Under the pieces are notes generated by a model. The model ran no database searches, had not been told where the DNA came from, and was given only the letters and a program-made list of their open reading frames with translations. 55,114 nucleotides of DNA from Priapulus caudatus (taxonomy: Eukaryota > Priapulida > Priapulimorpha > Priapulimorphida > Priapulidae): the NCBI RefSeq assembly GCF_000485595.1, contig NW_014577437.1:116724-171837 (forward strand). Direction: 5' to 3'. This document shows, piece after piece, positions 1 to 10,239 of this stretch. The position numbers and the translations under genes are program-made. Each line of letters begins with the position of its first letter. The first letter of the stretch is position 1.

Positions 1-100
1 CAATGGCAGAGCAGCTGTCTGACAATGGCAGAGCAGGTGTCTGGCAATGGCAGAGCAGCTGTCTGACAATGGCTGAGCAGCTGTCTGACAAGGTGAGTTA
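1..100. repeat. 18-19 bp tandem repeat (GGCAGAGCAG / TGTCTG), clean copy
   Basis: Units of the form CAATGGCAGAGCAG followed by (G/C)TGTCTG(G/A) run to about base 100. The same array followed by the same unique sequence (TGACAAGGTGAGTTATGCAA) recurs, longer, at about 18160-18550. There is no spacer structure, so it is not a CRISPR array. Confidence 0.85.
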
Positions 101-1193
101 TGCAACAGTTGATTAGCACCTGCGAAGCTCGTCACCTGAAAAAATCGTCGTCTGCTGCATTATTTACTTCAAATCGACAATTAACTGGGCTGGAAGATTA
201 GTCATTGTTCGTGATAACACCGGGTAAATCAATTTACAGTGTGGGTCAAGAAATATGTTCTATGAAAACTCGTGTGCCCCTAAAACTGCTTTTCACTGTC
301 TGGCTACACAACAATTGTTAGGTTTTTATCATCTTCAGATAATTTCATCATATCGAAGTTGTTCTGATGTATGTCCCATATTTTATATTCATTACATTAA
401 TGAAAACAACACCAAGCTTTATAGAAAATATTTTGTGACCTTTGCTGTGTGTTGCAATTACTTTTGCGATTATTATTGTATATATCTATTTTCACATTTA
501 ATTTTCTGTCACAGCTATATAATTACTACATGGCTATAATAAAACAGTTTTAAAATCAATGAAGACATTCAACGCAAGTGGTATTTTTTAATAACATCTC
601 TTACCGTACTGTCTTCACGAACTTAACAGAACCATGCTTATACAAATTGTGAATGGAAATTCCCTTTCCCGCCATCGGATGTGTATGCATGCGTGCGATT
701 TCGTGTATCACGCATTTCAAGAGTAATATAAATTGTTAAGACATTTTTTGTTGGCTGCTTGTTTTAGTAAGTGTTTGGCTGATGTTATTGTGATTTTCTA
801 CGTTGGTTCGTGTAAACGGTTTCGCTGAACTTCTTACTTAGAGTTTGATTTTATATTTGTTTTTATTCACCCTACTTGTGCGGGTAATATGCTGTACATG
901 AGACAATGTTCGAAATATAACAGGTTGGGTAAAAGAAACCTAATAAAAGCGAGCAATCATTATCCATAAAGGGAAACCGTAGTAAAGAAGGACATTCATG
1001 TTATTAAGAGTATGTAGAATGTACGCAGTAAATCATCAGCAATTAACACTGACAACGTATTTTTCCATTTCTTTTGTACGAACCACAGTAGGTTTACTTA
1101 AATTGATTTAATTGCAAGTTATGTTCACCTGGTGTCATGTGTGGAAGGTTCTGCGGAATGGTCCTATTCTATAGTGCTGAACACGCCCACCCC
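101..1193. other. non-coding stretch, clean copy of the sequence at about 18550-19740
   Basis: No supported gene. The sequence matches 18550-19740 nearly base for base except that the second copy carries many one- and two-base insertions. Short open frames here are not conserved in the second copy and resemble no protein I know. AT-rich, with an AATAAA at about 539. Confidence 0.8.
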
Positions 1194-1462
1194 CGTGATT
1201 CACCCCGGCCAACTCCCGTGATCAACCCCAGCCCGTGTTATTGACCCCCAGCCCCCGTGATTCACCCCAGCCCGTGTGATTTACCCCAGCCCGTGTGATT
1301 CACCCCCGGCCCGTGTGATTTACCCCAGCCCGTGTGATTTACCCCAGCCGTGTGATTTACCCCAGCCCGTGTGATTCACCCCAGCCCCCGTGATTTACCC
1401 CTAGCCCCCGTGATCAACCCCAGCCCGTGTGATTCACCCCAGCCCGTGGAATTCACCCCCAG
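1194..1462. repeat. 19-bp minisatellite (CAGCCCGTGTGATTCACCC), clean and short
   Basis: About fourteen units alternating GTGTGATT(T/C)ACCCCAGCCC and CCCCCGTGATTCACCCC. The long-read-like copy at 19740-21700 has roughly a hundred units, so this clean version is probably collapsed. Confidence 0.9.
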
Positions 1463-1895
1463 CGGACGAAACCGATTTTACGCGTGTTTCAGATTGGAAG
1501 GTTTTTAGCTATACGAATTGTAGAATCTCTGCACTCGATCGGCCGCTCATAGTCATACTGCAGATGTAAAAATAGACTTACTTGAAAAAGCAGTCGACCT
1601 TGTATGTAAGGACCAGTCAAGGAAACCCCTGAACAGTGCCCTTTATAGACTGCTGTTCTTTATACGGAGGTAGTGTCGTGGTATAACTGCCACTCAAGTG
1701 TCCTTTATAGACAGGTATCAGTTCTTAAACCGACGCTCGAAGGAAATGGCGAAATTATCTTCTATAGAAACGTGTGCTCTCTAGTGGTATCTGCTAACAT
1801 GCGACATGGGCTTACCTTGATTGTAGTGATGATTGTAGTGATACCTGTTTCTCGCATTGTTTCCTCATGTCGAGTGCACGTTCTTTTGTTTTTAG
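1463..1895 (+). other. intron-side sequence before a ubiquilin exon, with TGTCCTTTATAGACAG motifs
   Basis: No exon seen. It contains copies of a dispersed motif around CCTTTATAGACAGGT that also occurs near 5090-5240, 5400-5470 and in an array at 33490-34100. A degraded inverted copy of this stretch is at about 7620-7910. Confidence 0.6.
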
Positions 1896-1979
1896 ATCGT
1901 CTCGAACAATCCGTTGTTTGCCGGGAATCCGCAGCTCCAGCAAAACTTACAGCAGCAGCTGCCACATTTCGTACAGCAG
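1896..1979 (+). CDS. UBQLN1: ubiquilin exon (second STI1 region, [12 protein letters not shown]), clean but misplaced
   Basis: The 84-nt, phase 0-0 exon follows TTTTTAG and ends at CAG|gtaagg. It reads [18 protein letters not shown] and on to [10 protein letters not shown], matching the ubiquilin segment [12 protein letters not shown] before FLQQMQNP. In all ubiquilins this segment lies downstream of the NPWAP region, yet here it comes before the STI1 N-side exons at 3428 and beyond. Error-rich minus-strand copies are at 7371-7451 and 12364-12446. Confidence 0.92.
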
Positions 1980-2123
1980 GTAAGGAACGCAACTCGTAAA
2001 TAAATATGAATAGAAAAACAATAAATATCTCGTTGCGATGGGAGAGCAATGCGAGAAGGCCATACAGTAGCTCTGTCTGGTCTGTCAACAGCTGTTGCGA
2101 GTACCTTAGATCAACAAGCTTTT

Positions 2124-2460
2124 TTAGCCATCATTAGCCAGATGCAACAACAATAACAACAATGACGACAACAGCAGAAACAACAACAATGTTAATAATT
2201 GTAATAATAGTAATAACAATAATTGAAGGTTTGACAAACTAGTAATACCTGCTAATTGGTTCAACCTAGTAGATTGCAGAAGTTTCAGTAGCAGCAGCAG
2301 CAATAGTAGCAATGCTGCAGCAGCAGTAGCAATGCAGCAGGAGCAGCAGCAGTAGCAGCAGCAGCAGCAACAGCAGCAGCAACAGCAGCAGTAGCAGCAA
2401 CAGCAGCAGTAGCAGCAGCAGCAACAGCAGTAGCAGCAGCAGCGTAGCGATAGCAGAAGT
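2124..2460. repeat. AAC/AAT-rich then CAG trinucleotide repeat within an intron
   Basis: An ACAACAATAA-rich patch is followed by an imperfect (CAG)n tract at about 2285-2450. It lies in the intron between exons 1896-1979 and 2630-2745; leucine- and alanine-rich minus-strand frames across it are repeat translations. Its inverted, degraded copy is at about 6840-6990. Confidence 0.85.
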
Positions 2461-2629
2461 GCTCACGCGAGCATCCGTACAACACAACAAGAACGCAACA
2501 ACGAGACCTCATTGCGTGAGAATCACGGTTGTCGAAAAGCACTGGAGAAGCTCACCCCAGTGCTGTAAGCGCGTGTGCAGTGAACGTAAGCGCAGCTAAC
2601 GCTATCCTCCACGTCGTCTCGTTTCGCAG

Positions 2630-2745
2630 ATGCAGAGGCCCGAGACGCAGCACATGATGACTAACCAGAGGGCACTGCAAGCGGTCATGCAGATTCAGCA
2701 GGGCCTGCAGGTGCTTCAGTCCGAAGCTCCGGGATTCTTCCCAGG
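2630..2745 (+). CDS. UBQLN1: ubiquilin exon ([18 protein letters not shown]), clean but misplaced
   Basis: The exon starts after TTTCGCAG and ends CCAGG|gtgagc, 116 nt, leaving phase 2. It encodes [10 protein letters not shown], then [16 protein letters not shown] and SEAPGFFP. This is the ubiquilin stretch corresponding to human [20 protein letters not shown] and QIQQGLQTL. It follows the preceding exon in correct order. A degraded inverted copy lies at 6544-6660. Confidence 0.93.
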
Positions 2746-2979
2746 GTGAGCGCGCGTCGTTAAATCTAGTTAAATTAAATTTGTTAGTTAGCCGGTAAAT
2801 TTCGGCGGCAGCTTCCGCGTTTCGTCGATCGACCGAAGTGCAGCTGCGTCGGGTGTTTCGTCGTCTTGCCTTCTGGAATGTGATGTATTAAATATTGAAA
2901 TCGAATTGCTTTTCGTGCCTATTAATAAAAAAATTTAAATTATTTTTGAAAATTATGTTCGAAATCTTGGCTTTAATAT

Positions 2980-3110
2980 GCCGTGCTCATGGACTGTTGC
3001 TCTCATTAATTGCCTCGCTCATTAATATCCTACACTCGTTAATACACCACGCTTGTTAATATGCTGCGCTCGTTAATACGCCACACTCCTTAATAAGCCG
3101 CACTCGTTAC
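2980..3110. repeat. degenerate 16-19 bp tandem repeat (CACTCGTTAATA)
   Basis: Seven or so imperfect units of the type CACTCGTTAATACGCC fill the 3' end of the intron just before the next acceptor. Confidence 0.8.
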
Positions 3111-3114
3111 ACAG

Positions 3115-3337
3115 GATGCCTGGTGCAGCCGCACCGCCGCCCACTGGAACGTCGGCACCAGGGAGCGCCCCGGCTCCCGCGCCCGCCACGACCGCGACAC
3201 CAGGTGTCGCCGGCACTACGACGACGCCGCCGACCACAACCCCGGCAGCGGCGGCGGGGACAGGCGGAGGCGGGAGCGCGGACCAGAACGGCCAGTTTGT
3301 GCAGCTGATGACTCAGATGCTGCAGAGCATGGGGCAG
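3115..3337 (+). CDS. UBQLN1: ubiquilin exon (Pro/Ala/Thr/Gly linker and [11 protein letters not shown]), clean but misplaced
   Basis: 223-nt exon after TTACACAG, ending GGGGCAG|gtgagc; the first G completes a glycine with the previous exon. It encodes a low-complexity linker rich in Pro, Ala, Thr and Gly, then [19 protein letters not shown], equivalent to human QQFIQQMLQALAG just before the UBA domain. The next exon in the protein is the UBA exon at 16845, but in the window the following exon is the much earlier STI1 exon at 3428, only 90 bp away across a CT-rich junction near 3340-3356. A degraded inverted copy is at 5920-6148. Confidence 0.9.
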
Positions 3338-3427
3338 GTGAGCTCTCTCACTCTCACTATGGTAGATTACATACCACAGAGTTACCGTGACTACGTGCAG
3401 GAGTGTACAGCGTGTGTGTTTTTGCAG

Positions 3428-5676
3428 TTAATGAACAATCCAGATATGATGAGACAGATCATGGATAATCCAATGGTGCAAAATCTGATGTCGAATCCGG
3501 ACGTCATGAGACAGATGATCACGAGCAATCCACAGATGCAAGAGTTGATGGAGGTGACAGGAAAGCTGGGCTTACACTACTGACTTTGTGTTGGCGAATT
3601 GGTGAATTGTACCAACTACCCAACTATACAACCGACAATCGGCAGTGTAAATGCAAAAGTTGCGCGAACAACCGATCGATAGCAACTAGTTGGGAGATTA
3701 GAACATGTTCTATTTTCGCCAACTCGGAGTTGCCGAATTGCGAAATTGGTCCAACTCGCCAATTCGCCAACGTAAAATCGGTAGTTCATGCAGTAATAGA
3801 ACGAATAGTTGTGACATTGGGCAGTTGGGACTCTAGGATGTCACGACGTGTCCACGTGGAGTGTCATATGAAGGTTATGACACCTATCCTAGGTTATAAG
3901 GTTATGACACCTAGGCTAGGCCCACATTGTCAGAAGCAAAATCGGTCTTAACATTGGTCTTAGCGTGGACGTTTTCACTTTGACCGTCGACAGAAACGCC
4001 GTAAAGTTACGAGGATGAAAACCCGCACCATCGAATATCCTCGTAACTTAAATACGAAACGATATTCAGTCGACCGTTTCTATGAAAAAAAAGCCAGTGT
4101 TAAGACCAATGATAAGATTTTCTTTCTGACAATGGGGGGAAGGGGGGCAGGTTTGAGTGCACCCTAAAATAGCGAATGCATATAGCAGTGCAGTTTTTCT
4201 CTGGTGGTTTTTGCGCTCTCAGGGTATAACCCTGTTGGGAGAACATCTCAAGCAGCATCGCTTCATGTGGGCGCGTTTTGCAGAGAAACCCCGAGATCAC
4301 GCACATGCTGAACAACCCGGAACTGATGCGGCAGACGATGGAGTTGGCACGCAATCCCTCGATGCTACAGGAAGTGATGCGTACGCAGGACCGCGCCCTC
4401 AGCAACCTGGAGGTGAGGTTTATCGATGGTGGCGCCATCTGCATTCAAAGATATCCAACTTATTTTCACAGTGCTTTGCGTTTGCTAGACGTCTGCAGTG
4501 GTAGTTGGGGTGTTAGCGCTTGGATGCAGGGAACGTTTCTACTATGGTTGCCGATGCCAGTGTGATAATGTGTGTTTGTCGTTGCCGTTACAGAGTTTTC
4601 CAGGAGGTATGAATGCCTTGCAGCGCATGTACAGAGATATACAAGAACCAATGCTAAATGCAGCTCAGAGCCAAGTTGCTGGAAATCCATTTCAAGCACT
4701 CGTCACCAATGATTCAGGTATTACAGGGATTGTTTCTCATATTGGGTCACATTACAGAATGAAGAATGACTTTGCTGTGTTACGTGCGTGTAACCTCGAG
4801 AAGTCTAACAGAAATTATCCAAATATTTTATATCGGCTTTAGGATTTTCGATTTGATATAATTGCGATTGAAATTTTGGAGTGTTCGCACACGCAAGTTT
4901 AATTCTAATCGTGTAAAATCCATTGCTATAAAATGTAGTTAATCTAGTACTTATCCAGAACCGAAGAAGCCACAATTGATTGGAAATATAGTGATAAATT
5001 CGAGGGGTGGAGGAGCTCACTCTAGTGGCCTGGTGCAAGGGTGTGCACCAATGCAGTCAAACCCAAGTCAGCCGTCCACTCAATAGAGCAGACACCTGTC
5101 TATACACGAGACGCTTTTCACATTTCCTGTGGGTTGCAGTTATACAGTGAAACCACCTCTATAGAAAGGACACCTGTCTATAAAAGTCACTTTTGCTGGT
5201 TTCACTTGAGCGACCCCTATACGCAGGTTCGACCGCACTGCGAAAGTAAGAGACGAGTCTCACATGTTGCTAAGGTCTTTCTTCTTCTTCCTTCTCTTTC
5301 GTAGAAGAGGCAAAATAAACAGGAAGTAAAATAACAGTAGGAAAATAACAGGCGAGTCGGCGGTGACACTAAGGTCTTTCATTTTCTTTCTATTTCTTGC
5401 GTAGAAGGACACCTGTCTATAAAGGACACTTGCTGGTCTCCTTGCCGACACCTTTATACAAGTAACAGACGAGTCTCTCCCATGTTGCTACGGTCTTTCT
5501 TTCCTTCTCTTCCGTAGACACGTCGCAGGCGCAGCAGGGCTTGGAGAATCGCGAGCCGCTACCGAACCCGTGGGCGCCCACGTCGTCTGCGTCTGCGTCG
5601 TCATCGGCGTCCGCCAGCAGCAGCCGAAGCACCTCGACGAGTGCAGCACCGCCCACCTCCTCCCCCTACACCGCAG
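3428..5676 (+). CDS. UBQLN1: ubiquilin, N-side exons (STI1 region to NPWAP segment), partial gene
   Basis: Four exons in correct order and frame: 3428-3553 (phase 0-0; [15 protein letters not shown] and [10 protein letters not shown], first STI1 motif), 4284-4412 (phase 0-0; [17 protein letters not shown] and ALSNLE), 4594-4717 (ends phase 1; [20 protein letters not shown] and NPFQALV) and 5518-5676 (phase 1-1; [13 protein letters not shown] then a Ser/Ala/Thr/Pro tail ending SSPYTAG). Ubiquilins bind ubiquitin chains through a C-terminal UBA, the proteasome through an N-terminal UBL, and clients through STI1 repeats. The UBL exons are absent from the window: at the point where they should occur (upstream of 3428) the sequence is instead the misplaced block 1-3355. 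All splice sites are GT-AG. Confidence 0.93.
3592..3772. mobile_element. MITE-like inverted-repeat element (TTGGCGAATTGG termini)
   Basis: The left end GTTGGCGAATTGGTGAATTG and right end CAACTCGCCAATTCGCCAAC are imperfect inverted repeats about 180 bp apart. There is no coding capacity. It lies in the ubiquilin intron 3554-4283. Confidence 0.7.
3835..3916. repeat. short imperfect palindromic repeat (GGTTATGACACCTA)
   Basis: GGTTATGACACCTATCCTA and GGTTATGACACCTAGGCTA occur as a near-direct repeat, with partial inverted matches to AGGATGTCACGACGTG. It is next to the element at 3917. Confidence 0.45.
3917..4138. mobile_element. MITE with TTGTCAGAA / TTCTGACAA termini, family of the 40502-41213 element
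   Basis: The left end CCCACATTGTCAGAAGCAAA and right end TTTCTTTCTGACAATGGGGG are inverted repeats. Inside it shares CTTAACATTGGTCTTAGCG and cagaaacGCCGTAAAGTTACGAG-type sequence with the larger element at 40502-41213. Confidence 0.7.
4718..5517 (+). other. ubiquilin intron with dispersed CCTTTATA/GACACCTGTC motifs
   Basis: No exon seen. Repeated phrases around GGACACCTGTCTATAAAAG and AGACGAGTCTC..CATGTTGCTA occur at 5090-5290 and 5405-5500. Part of the same phrase family forms a tandem array at 33490-34100. Confidence 0.6.
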
Positions 5677-5745
5677 GTATGTCCCCCTCCTCCCCCCAGC
5701 ACCGCCCACCTCCTCCCCCTACACCGCAGGTATGTCCCCCTCCTC
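5645..5745 (+). repeat. first two units of the 53-bp splice-donor minisatellite (clean)
   Basis: The exon end CACCGCCCACCTCCTCCCCC TACACCGCAG plus gtatgtccccctcctcccc is repeated here in clean sequence. This fixes the register of the long minus-strand arrays at 10745-11940 and 15125-16235. Confidence 0.9.
5700..5729 (+). CDS. UBQLN1: candidate 30-nt micro-exon of ubiquilin (repeat unit 2)
   Basis: This segment is preceded by a polypyrimidine tract and AG (cctcctccccccag) and followed by CAG|gtatgt, the same donor used by the exon ending at 5676. At 30 nt with phase 1-1 it would add [10 protein letters not shown] in frame. It is a copy of the last 30 nt of the preceding exon. The 23-nt gap between adjacent units is too short to be spliced as an intron, so at most non-adjacent units could be joined. 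Usage is inference only. Confidence 0.35.
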
Positions 5746-5905
5746 CGACAGAGAGAGAGGAGAAAGAGAGAGAGAGAGAGGAGAAGAGAGGAGAAGAGAG
5801 AGAGAGAGAGAGAGACACAGACAGAGAGAGAGAGAGAGCAATAAGAGAGTGAAGAAGAGAGGGAGTGAAAGGCGTCGAGAGAACGAACGAAGAGAGAGGT
5901 GAGGA
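5746..5905. repeat. GA/CT-rich simple repeat at the left edge of an inverted block
   Basis: (GA)n tracts mixed with GAGAAGAGAGGAG. The next bases read as the reverse complement of 3332-3356, so orientation flips here. The matching CT-rich edge is at 16245-16290. Confidence 0.85.
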
Positions 5906-5919
5906 GTGAGAGAGCTCAC

Positions 5920-6148
5920 CTGCCCCATGCCTCAGGCACTCTAGTCATCAGCTGCACAACGCACAATTCTGGTCTCGCCTCGCCGCCTCCGCCTGTCCCG
6001 CCGCCGTGCAGGGGTTGTGAAAAGGCGCGTTCGATCGTAGTGCGCGCGCCCCTGGTGTCGCGTCGTGCGGGCGGGGAGCCGGGGCCGCGTCCCTGGTGCC
6101 ACCGGACGGTTCCAGCTGGGCGCGGTGCCGCCTGCACCCAGGCAACTC
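5920..6148 (-). pseudogene. UBQLN1: error-rich inverted copy of the 3115-3337 ubiquilin exon
   Basis: On the minus strand, from the acceptor at about 6149 to CAG|gtgag at 5919, the sequence aligns with the clean exon 3115-3337 but with many small insertions and deletions that break the frame. It is probably an unpolished read rather than a decayed gene copy. Confidence 0.85.
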
Positions 6149-6543
6149 CTGTGTAAACGAAGTGCGCGCTTATTAAGGAGTGTGCAGGTATATAAACGAC
6201 GGCGCAGCATATTAACAAGCGCTGAGTGTACTTACGATTGAAGGATATTAAATGAGCCGACGGCAATTAACGAGAGCAAACATCCATATAGCACGGCATC
6301 ATTAAAGCCAAGATTTCGAAAACAAGTTAATTTTCAAAAAAATAATTTAAATTTTTTTATTATAGGCCAGAAAGCAATTCAAATTTCACATATTTAATAC
6401 ATCACATTCCAGAAGGCAGAGACGAGAACGAAACACCGCACGCAGCTGCAGCTTAGGTCGAGTCGACGAAACGCGAGCTGCCTCCGAAATATTACCGGCT
6501 AACTAACAAATTTATTTAACTAGAATGTAACGAGCGCCTTACG
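6149..6543 (-). other. inverted degraded copy of intron 2746-3114
   Basis: Matches the reverse complement of 2746-3114, for example AAAATTAACTTGTTTTCGAA versus the clean AAAATTATGTTCGAA, with scattered indels. No feature beyond that. Confidence 0.85.
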
Positions 6544-6660
6544 CCTGGAAAGAATCCCGTACTCGACGAAGCCACCTGCAGCCCCGTGCTGAATCTGCCA
6601 TGACGCTTGCAGCCCTCTGGTACAGTGCATCATGTTGCTGCGTCTACGGGCCTCGTGCAT
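6544..6660 (-). pseudogene. UBQLN1: error-rich inverted copy of the 2630-2745 ubiquilin exon
   Basis: The minus strand reads ttttcgcag|ATGCACGAGGCC and onward to a degraded CCAGG donor. It is recognisable against the clean exon but frame-broken. Confidence 0.85.
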
Positions 6661-7370
6661 CTGCGAAAACCGAGACGACGTGGAGGATAGCGTTAGCTGG
6701 GCTTACGTTCACTGCACACGCGTTTACAGCAGCTGGGTGACGCTTCTCAATCGCTTTTGCGACAACCCCCGTGGATTCTCAAACGCAATGAGGTCTTCGT
6801 TGTTGCTATCTTGTGTGTTGTACGGATAGCTCGCGTGAGCAGCTTCTGCTACTCGCTACGGCTGCTGCTGCTTACTGCTGTTGGCTGCTGGCTGCTACGC
6901 TGCGTGTTTGGCTGCTGGCTGTTGCTGCTGGCTGCTGCTCACGTGGCTGCGCTCCTGCTGCCAATTGCTACTGGCGCCTGCAAGGCCATTGCTACTAATT
7001 GCTGCGCTGAGCTTAACAAGCAAACTTCTGCATCTACTATGTTAACCAATTAAGCCACGGTTATTCACTAGTTTTTCAACCTTCTATTATTGATTACTAT
7101 TATTAACAATTATTAACACTCTGAGTTGTTTGTTTTCTGCGACTGATTGTTCGTCATTGTACTGTTATATTCAGTCTGGTAATGCATCTGGCTTAATGAT
7201 GGTAAAAAGCTTGTCTGAGATATGAAGAACTCGCAACAGCTGTGACAGACCAGACTGAGCCTACTGTATGCCGTCCAACCAACCCGCCATTGGCTCTTCC
7301 CAAATCGACAGAGAGAATTTTTATATGTTTTCTATTTATATTTCTTGACGATTCTGCGTTCCTCTACCTT
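6661..7370 (-). other. inverted degraded copy of intron 1980-2629, including CTG/CAG tract
   Basis: GCTGCTGCTG-rich sequence at 6840-6990 is the reverse complement of the CAG tract at 2285-2450. Flanks match 2000-2260 and 2460-2629 in reverse orientation. Confidence 0.8.
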
Positions 7371-7451
7371 GCTGTACGAAATGTGGGCAACATGCTGCTT
7401 AAGTTTTTGCTGAGCTGCCGATTCCCAAACAACGGATTGTATCGAGACAAT
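7371..7451 (-). pseudogene. UBQLN1: error-rich inverted copy of the 1896-1979 ubiquilin exon
   Basis: On the minus strand the acceptor ctctctag is followed by ATTGTCTCGATACAATCCG and an NNPLFAG-like stretch with indels. A second such copy is at 12364-12446. Confidence 0.85.
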
Positions 7452-7915
7452 CTAGAGAGAGCAAAAAGAACGTGCACATCGACACGATGAAACAATGGCG
7501 AGAAATGAGGTAACGACTACAATCATCATAACAAATCAACGGTAAGGCCATGTCGCATGTTAGCAGAATACCGAAACTAGCAGCAGCACACTTCCTATAG
7601 AAAAAAAAGATAATTTTGGGCATTGTTAACATTCGAGGCCGTCCGGTTTAAGAAAGTAGTGTGGCAATCCTGTCCTATGAAAAAGACCGTGACGTGCTAA
7701 GTGTATACACAAAAAACGACACCTACGCGATCATATCGTGCTCGTAATAAGAACAGGCAAGGTCTCATAAAGACGCGCAACTGAGTAATCAGTTTTCCTT
7801 GAGCTTCATTACAATACAGCGATCGACTGCTTTTTATCAGTAAGTCTGTTTATTTAAGCGATAACTGCAGATATGCGCTCCGATTGCGAGGTCAGGGAGA
7901 ATTACCTAACACAAT
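7452..7915 (-). other. inverted degraded copy of 1500-1895
   Basis: Recognisable landmarks include GATCGACTGCTTTTTATCAG (clean AAAGCAGTCGACC reversed) and GATAACTGCAGATATGCG. No gene. Confidence 0.7.
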
Positions 7916-7984
7916 TACGTCATAGGCTCACAAAACCCTTCAAATGCTTGAAACAGCAAGCAGTTAAAAGAAGGGTCGGTGGCT

Positions 7985-10060
7985 TTAAAAAGTGCCGCTC
8001 TCTCAAGCGCCGGCACGGATAGTGGGCGGGTCTGGAAGTAGTGAGACGCGGCCAAGAGGCAGTGGGAGGGGGCATGCAGAGCAGATGCGGCAGTAGCGTG
8101 GCCGATGCAGAGTATCGCCCGGCAGAGCGGAGACGCGCGAGAGCGTGCCGGTGGCAGAGGCTAGAGTGGCGGAAGAGCGTGCGCTCGGCCAGAGTACGGC
8201 GCAGACGCGTGCCGAATGGGCAGGAGCGGAGATGCGGCCAGAGCGTGCCGTTGGGCAGCAGTACGGCGATGCGCAAAAGCGAGACGACGAGCAAGAGCAT
8301 GCATGTGGCAGAGTAGAGAAAAAAAAGAAAAACGAAAAACGACCTCGTGCAGGAGTACACGGCATGCGTAGAGCACGCCGTGCAAGAGCAAAAGCCCATG
8401 GCAAGTATGCCGTGGCAGAGCACCCGTGGCACAGACAACGCCGTGCAGGAGTACCCGTGCGAGTACGGCCGTCGGCAGAGTGAGACGTGCAGAGCACCCG
8501 GGGGGGGGGTGGGGCAGACACGCCTGGAGAGTAGATACGTGCAGAGTAACGCCCTGGCAGAGTAGCGCGCTGTGCTAGAGGAGCCATAGCGCAGAGTGAG
8601 ACGTGGCCAGAGTAACACCGTGGCAGACGTAACCCCATGGCAGAGCACGCCGTGCAGAGTACAGCACCCGGTGCACGACGCAACGCGAGACGTGGCAAGC
8701 CACAGCCGTGGCAAAAAAAAAAAAGAGTACGCCTGTCAGAGTACGCCGTGGGCAAGAGTGAGAAACACCGTGCAAGTACGCTGTGCAGAGTACCCGTGAC
8801 AGAGCTCACAAGCCGTAGCAGAGCACGCCGTGGGCAGAGTGAGAACAGTGAGCACGCACGTAACTGTGGCAGAAGGTGGAGAACGTGACAGAGTAGCGCT
8901 GTGGCAAGAGTACGGCCGTGGCAGAGTACACCCCGTGGCAGAGCACGCCGTGGGCAGAGTGAGACGTGGCAAGTAAGCTGTGCAATGAGGCAGAACGCCG
9001 TGGCAGAGCACCCGTGAGCAGAGTGAGACGTGCCAGCAGTAGCGGCTGCTGGCAGAAAGTAAGCGGCCGTGGCTCACCACGACCTCACGCGCGCTGGCAG
9101 AGCACGCCGGCAGAGCACGCAGTGCAGAGTACGCCGTAGGCAGAGCACGCGTGCACAGAGCACGCCGTGGGCAAGATAACCGCGGTGGGCAGAAGCCACG
9201 AGCGTGCAGAGTACGCGGTGGCAGAGCAGCGCCGTGCAAGAGGACGCCGTGAACCAGAGCAACGGCGTGGCCCGAGCACGCCGTGGCCCCCAACGACGTA
9301 AAAAACGCCGTGCAAAGCATCGGCGTGGCCAGAGCACGGCGTGCCAGAGTAAGCCGTGGGCAAAGTACGGGCGCGCGTGCAGAGGCACGCCGTGCCAGAC
9401 AACGCCGTGCAAGAGTACGCCGTGGCACGAGCACGCCGTGGCAAGAGCACGCGTGGCAGAGTAACGCGTCGGGGCAGAGTACGTCCTGGCAGAGTACGCC
9501 CTGGCATAAGTACAGCCAGTGGACAGACGGAGCGCCAATAGCAGAGTGAGAGACGTGCAGGAGTACGCTGTGGCAGAAGTATCGCCGTGGCAGAGTCACA
9601 CCGTGGCAGAGCACCGCCGTGGCAGAGCACGCGTGGCAGAGTAGCGCGGTGCAGAGTACGCCGTGGCAGAGTACGTCGTGCAGAGCGACGCCGGGCAGAG
9701 TACGCCAGTGGCGACGTACGCCGTGGGCAGAGTGAGACGTGGGCTCAGAGTGAGACGCGCAGCAGGCACGCACAGTTGCGTAGAGTGAGACCGCGCAGAT
9801 ACATCGTCGAGCGATAATGGCCATGGGCAAGTGAGACCCGCCAGCAACCGAGCGACGCCGTGCGCAGTAGACACGCCATGGCCAAGAGTACGCACCATTG
9901 GCAGCGCACGAGGAGCCTGCCCGTGGCAGAGGCGAGACAGGAAGAGTACGCGTGGCGAGGAGAGATGACGGCGGGCCAAGAGTGAACGGCGGCCCACAGG
10001 AGGTCTCATCCCGTGGCAGAAGCCGGAGACGCGGACAGAGCCACACGCCGTCGCGCAGAG
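7985..10060. repeat. about 16-bp minisatellite (GCAGAGTACGCCGTGG), error-rich copy 1
   Basis: Dozens of imperfect units such as GGCAGAGCACGCCGTGG and GCAGAGTGAGACGTGG. It corresponds to the ubiquilin intron between the exon at 10077-10228 and the exon at 7371-7451 (both minus). Long open frames across it (up to 471 codons) are repeat translations without protein features. Confidence 0.92.
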
Positions 10061-10076
10061 AGAACAAACATCTTAC

Positions 10077-10228
10077 CTGCGTCGGCCAAGATCTGGCCTT
10101 GAGCGCGATCGGACTGCAAGCCACGGACGGAAGTAACGGGGCAGGAAACACATGTTTTCTGCGAATCAGCCTGATTCTCCATCACTCTGCTCCACTCAGA
10201 CTCTGCATGCCGGTGTCGAGGAACCATC
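10077..10228 (-). CDS. UBQLN1: ubiquilin exon GMQSL...MMENPQL (second STI1), error-rich copy 1
   Basis: The minus strand runs from an acceptor ..cag|GATGGTTCCTCGACACC through GGCATGCAGAGTCTG and ATGGAGAA to GACGCAG|gtaagatg. With its sister copy at 14620-14776 it is recognisable as the ubiquilin segment equivalent to human [20 protein letters not shown]. This exon is required between the NPWAP exon and the NNPLFAG exon and exists in the window only as these two inverted, frame-broken copies. Confidence 0.8.
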
Positions 10229-10239
10229 CTGACACACCA

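Noticed and set aside
3586-3951. 121-codon + strand open frame
   Set aside because: Falls within two inverted-repeat elements in an intron, without conserved features.
8736-10151. 471-codon minus-strand open frame, and similar long frames at 13314-14546 and 15184-16413
   Set aside because: They are translations of minisatellite units with no complexity or family similarity; other frames over the same bases are equally open.
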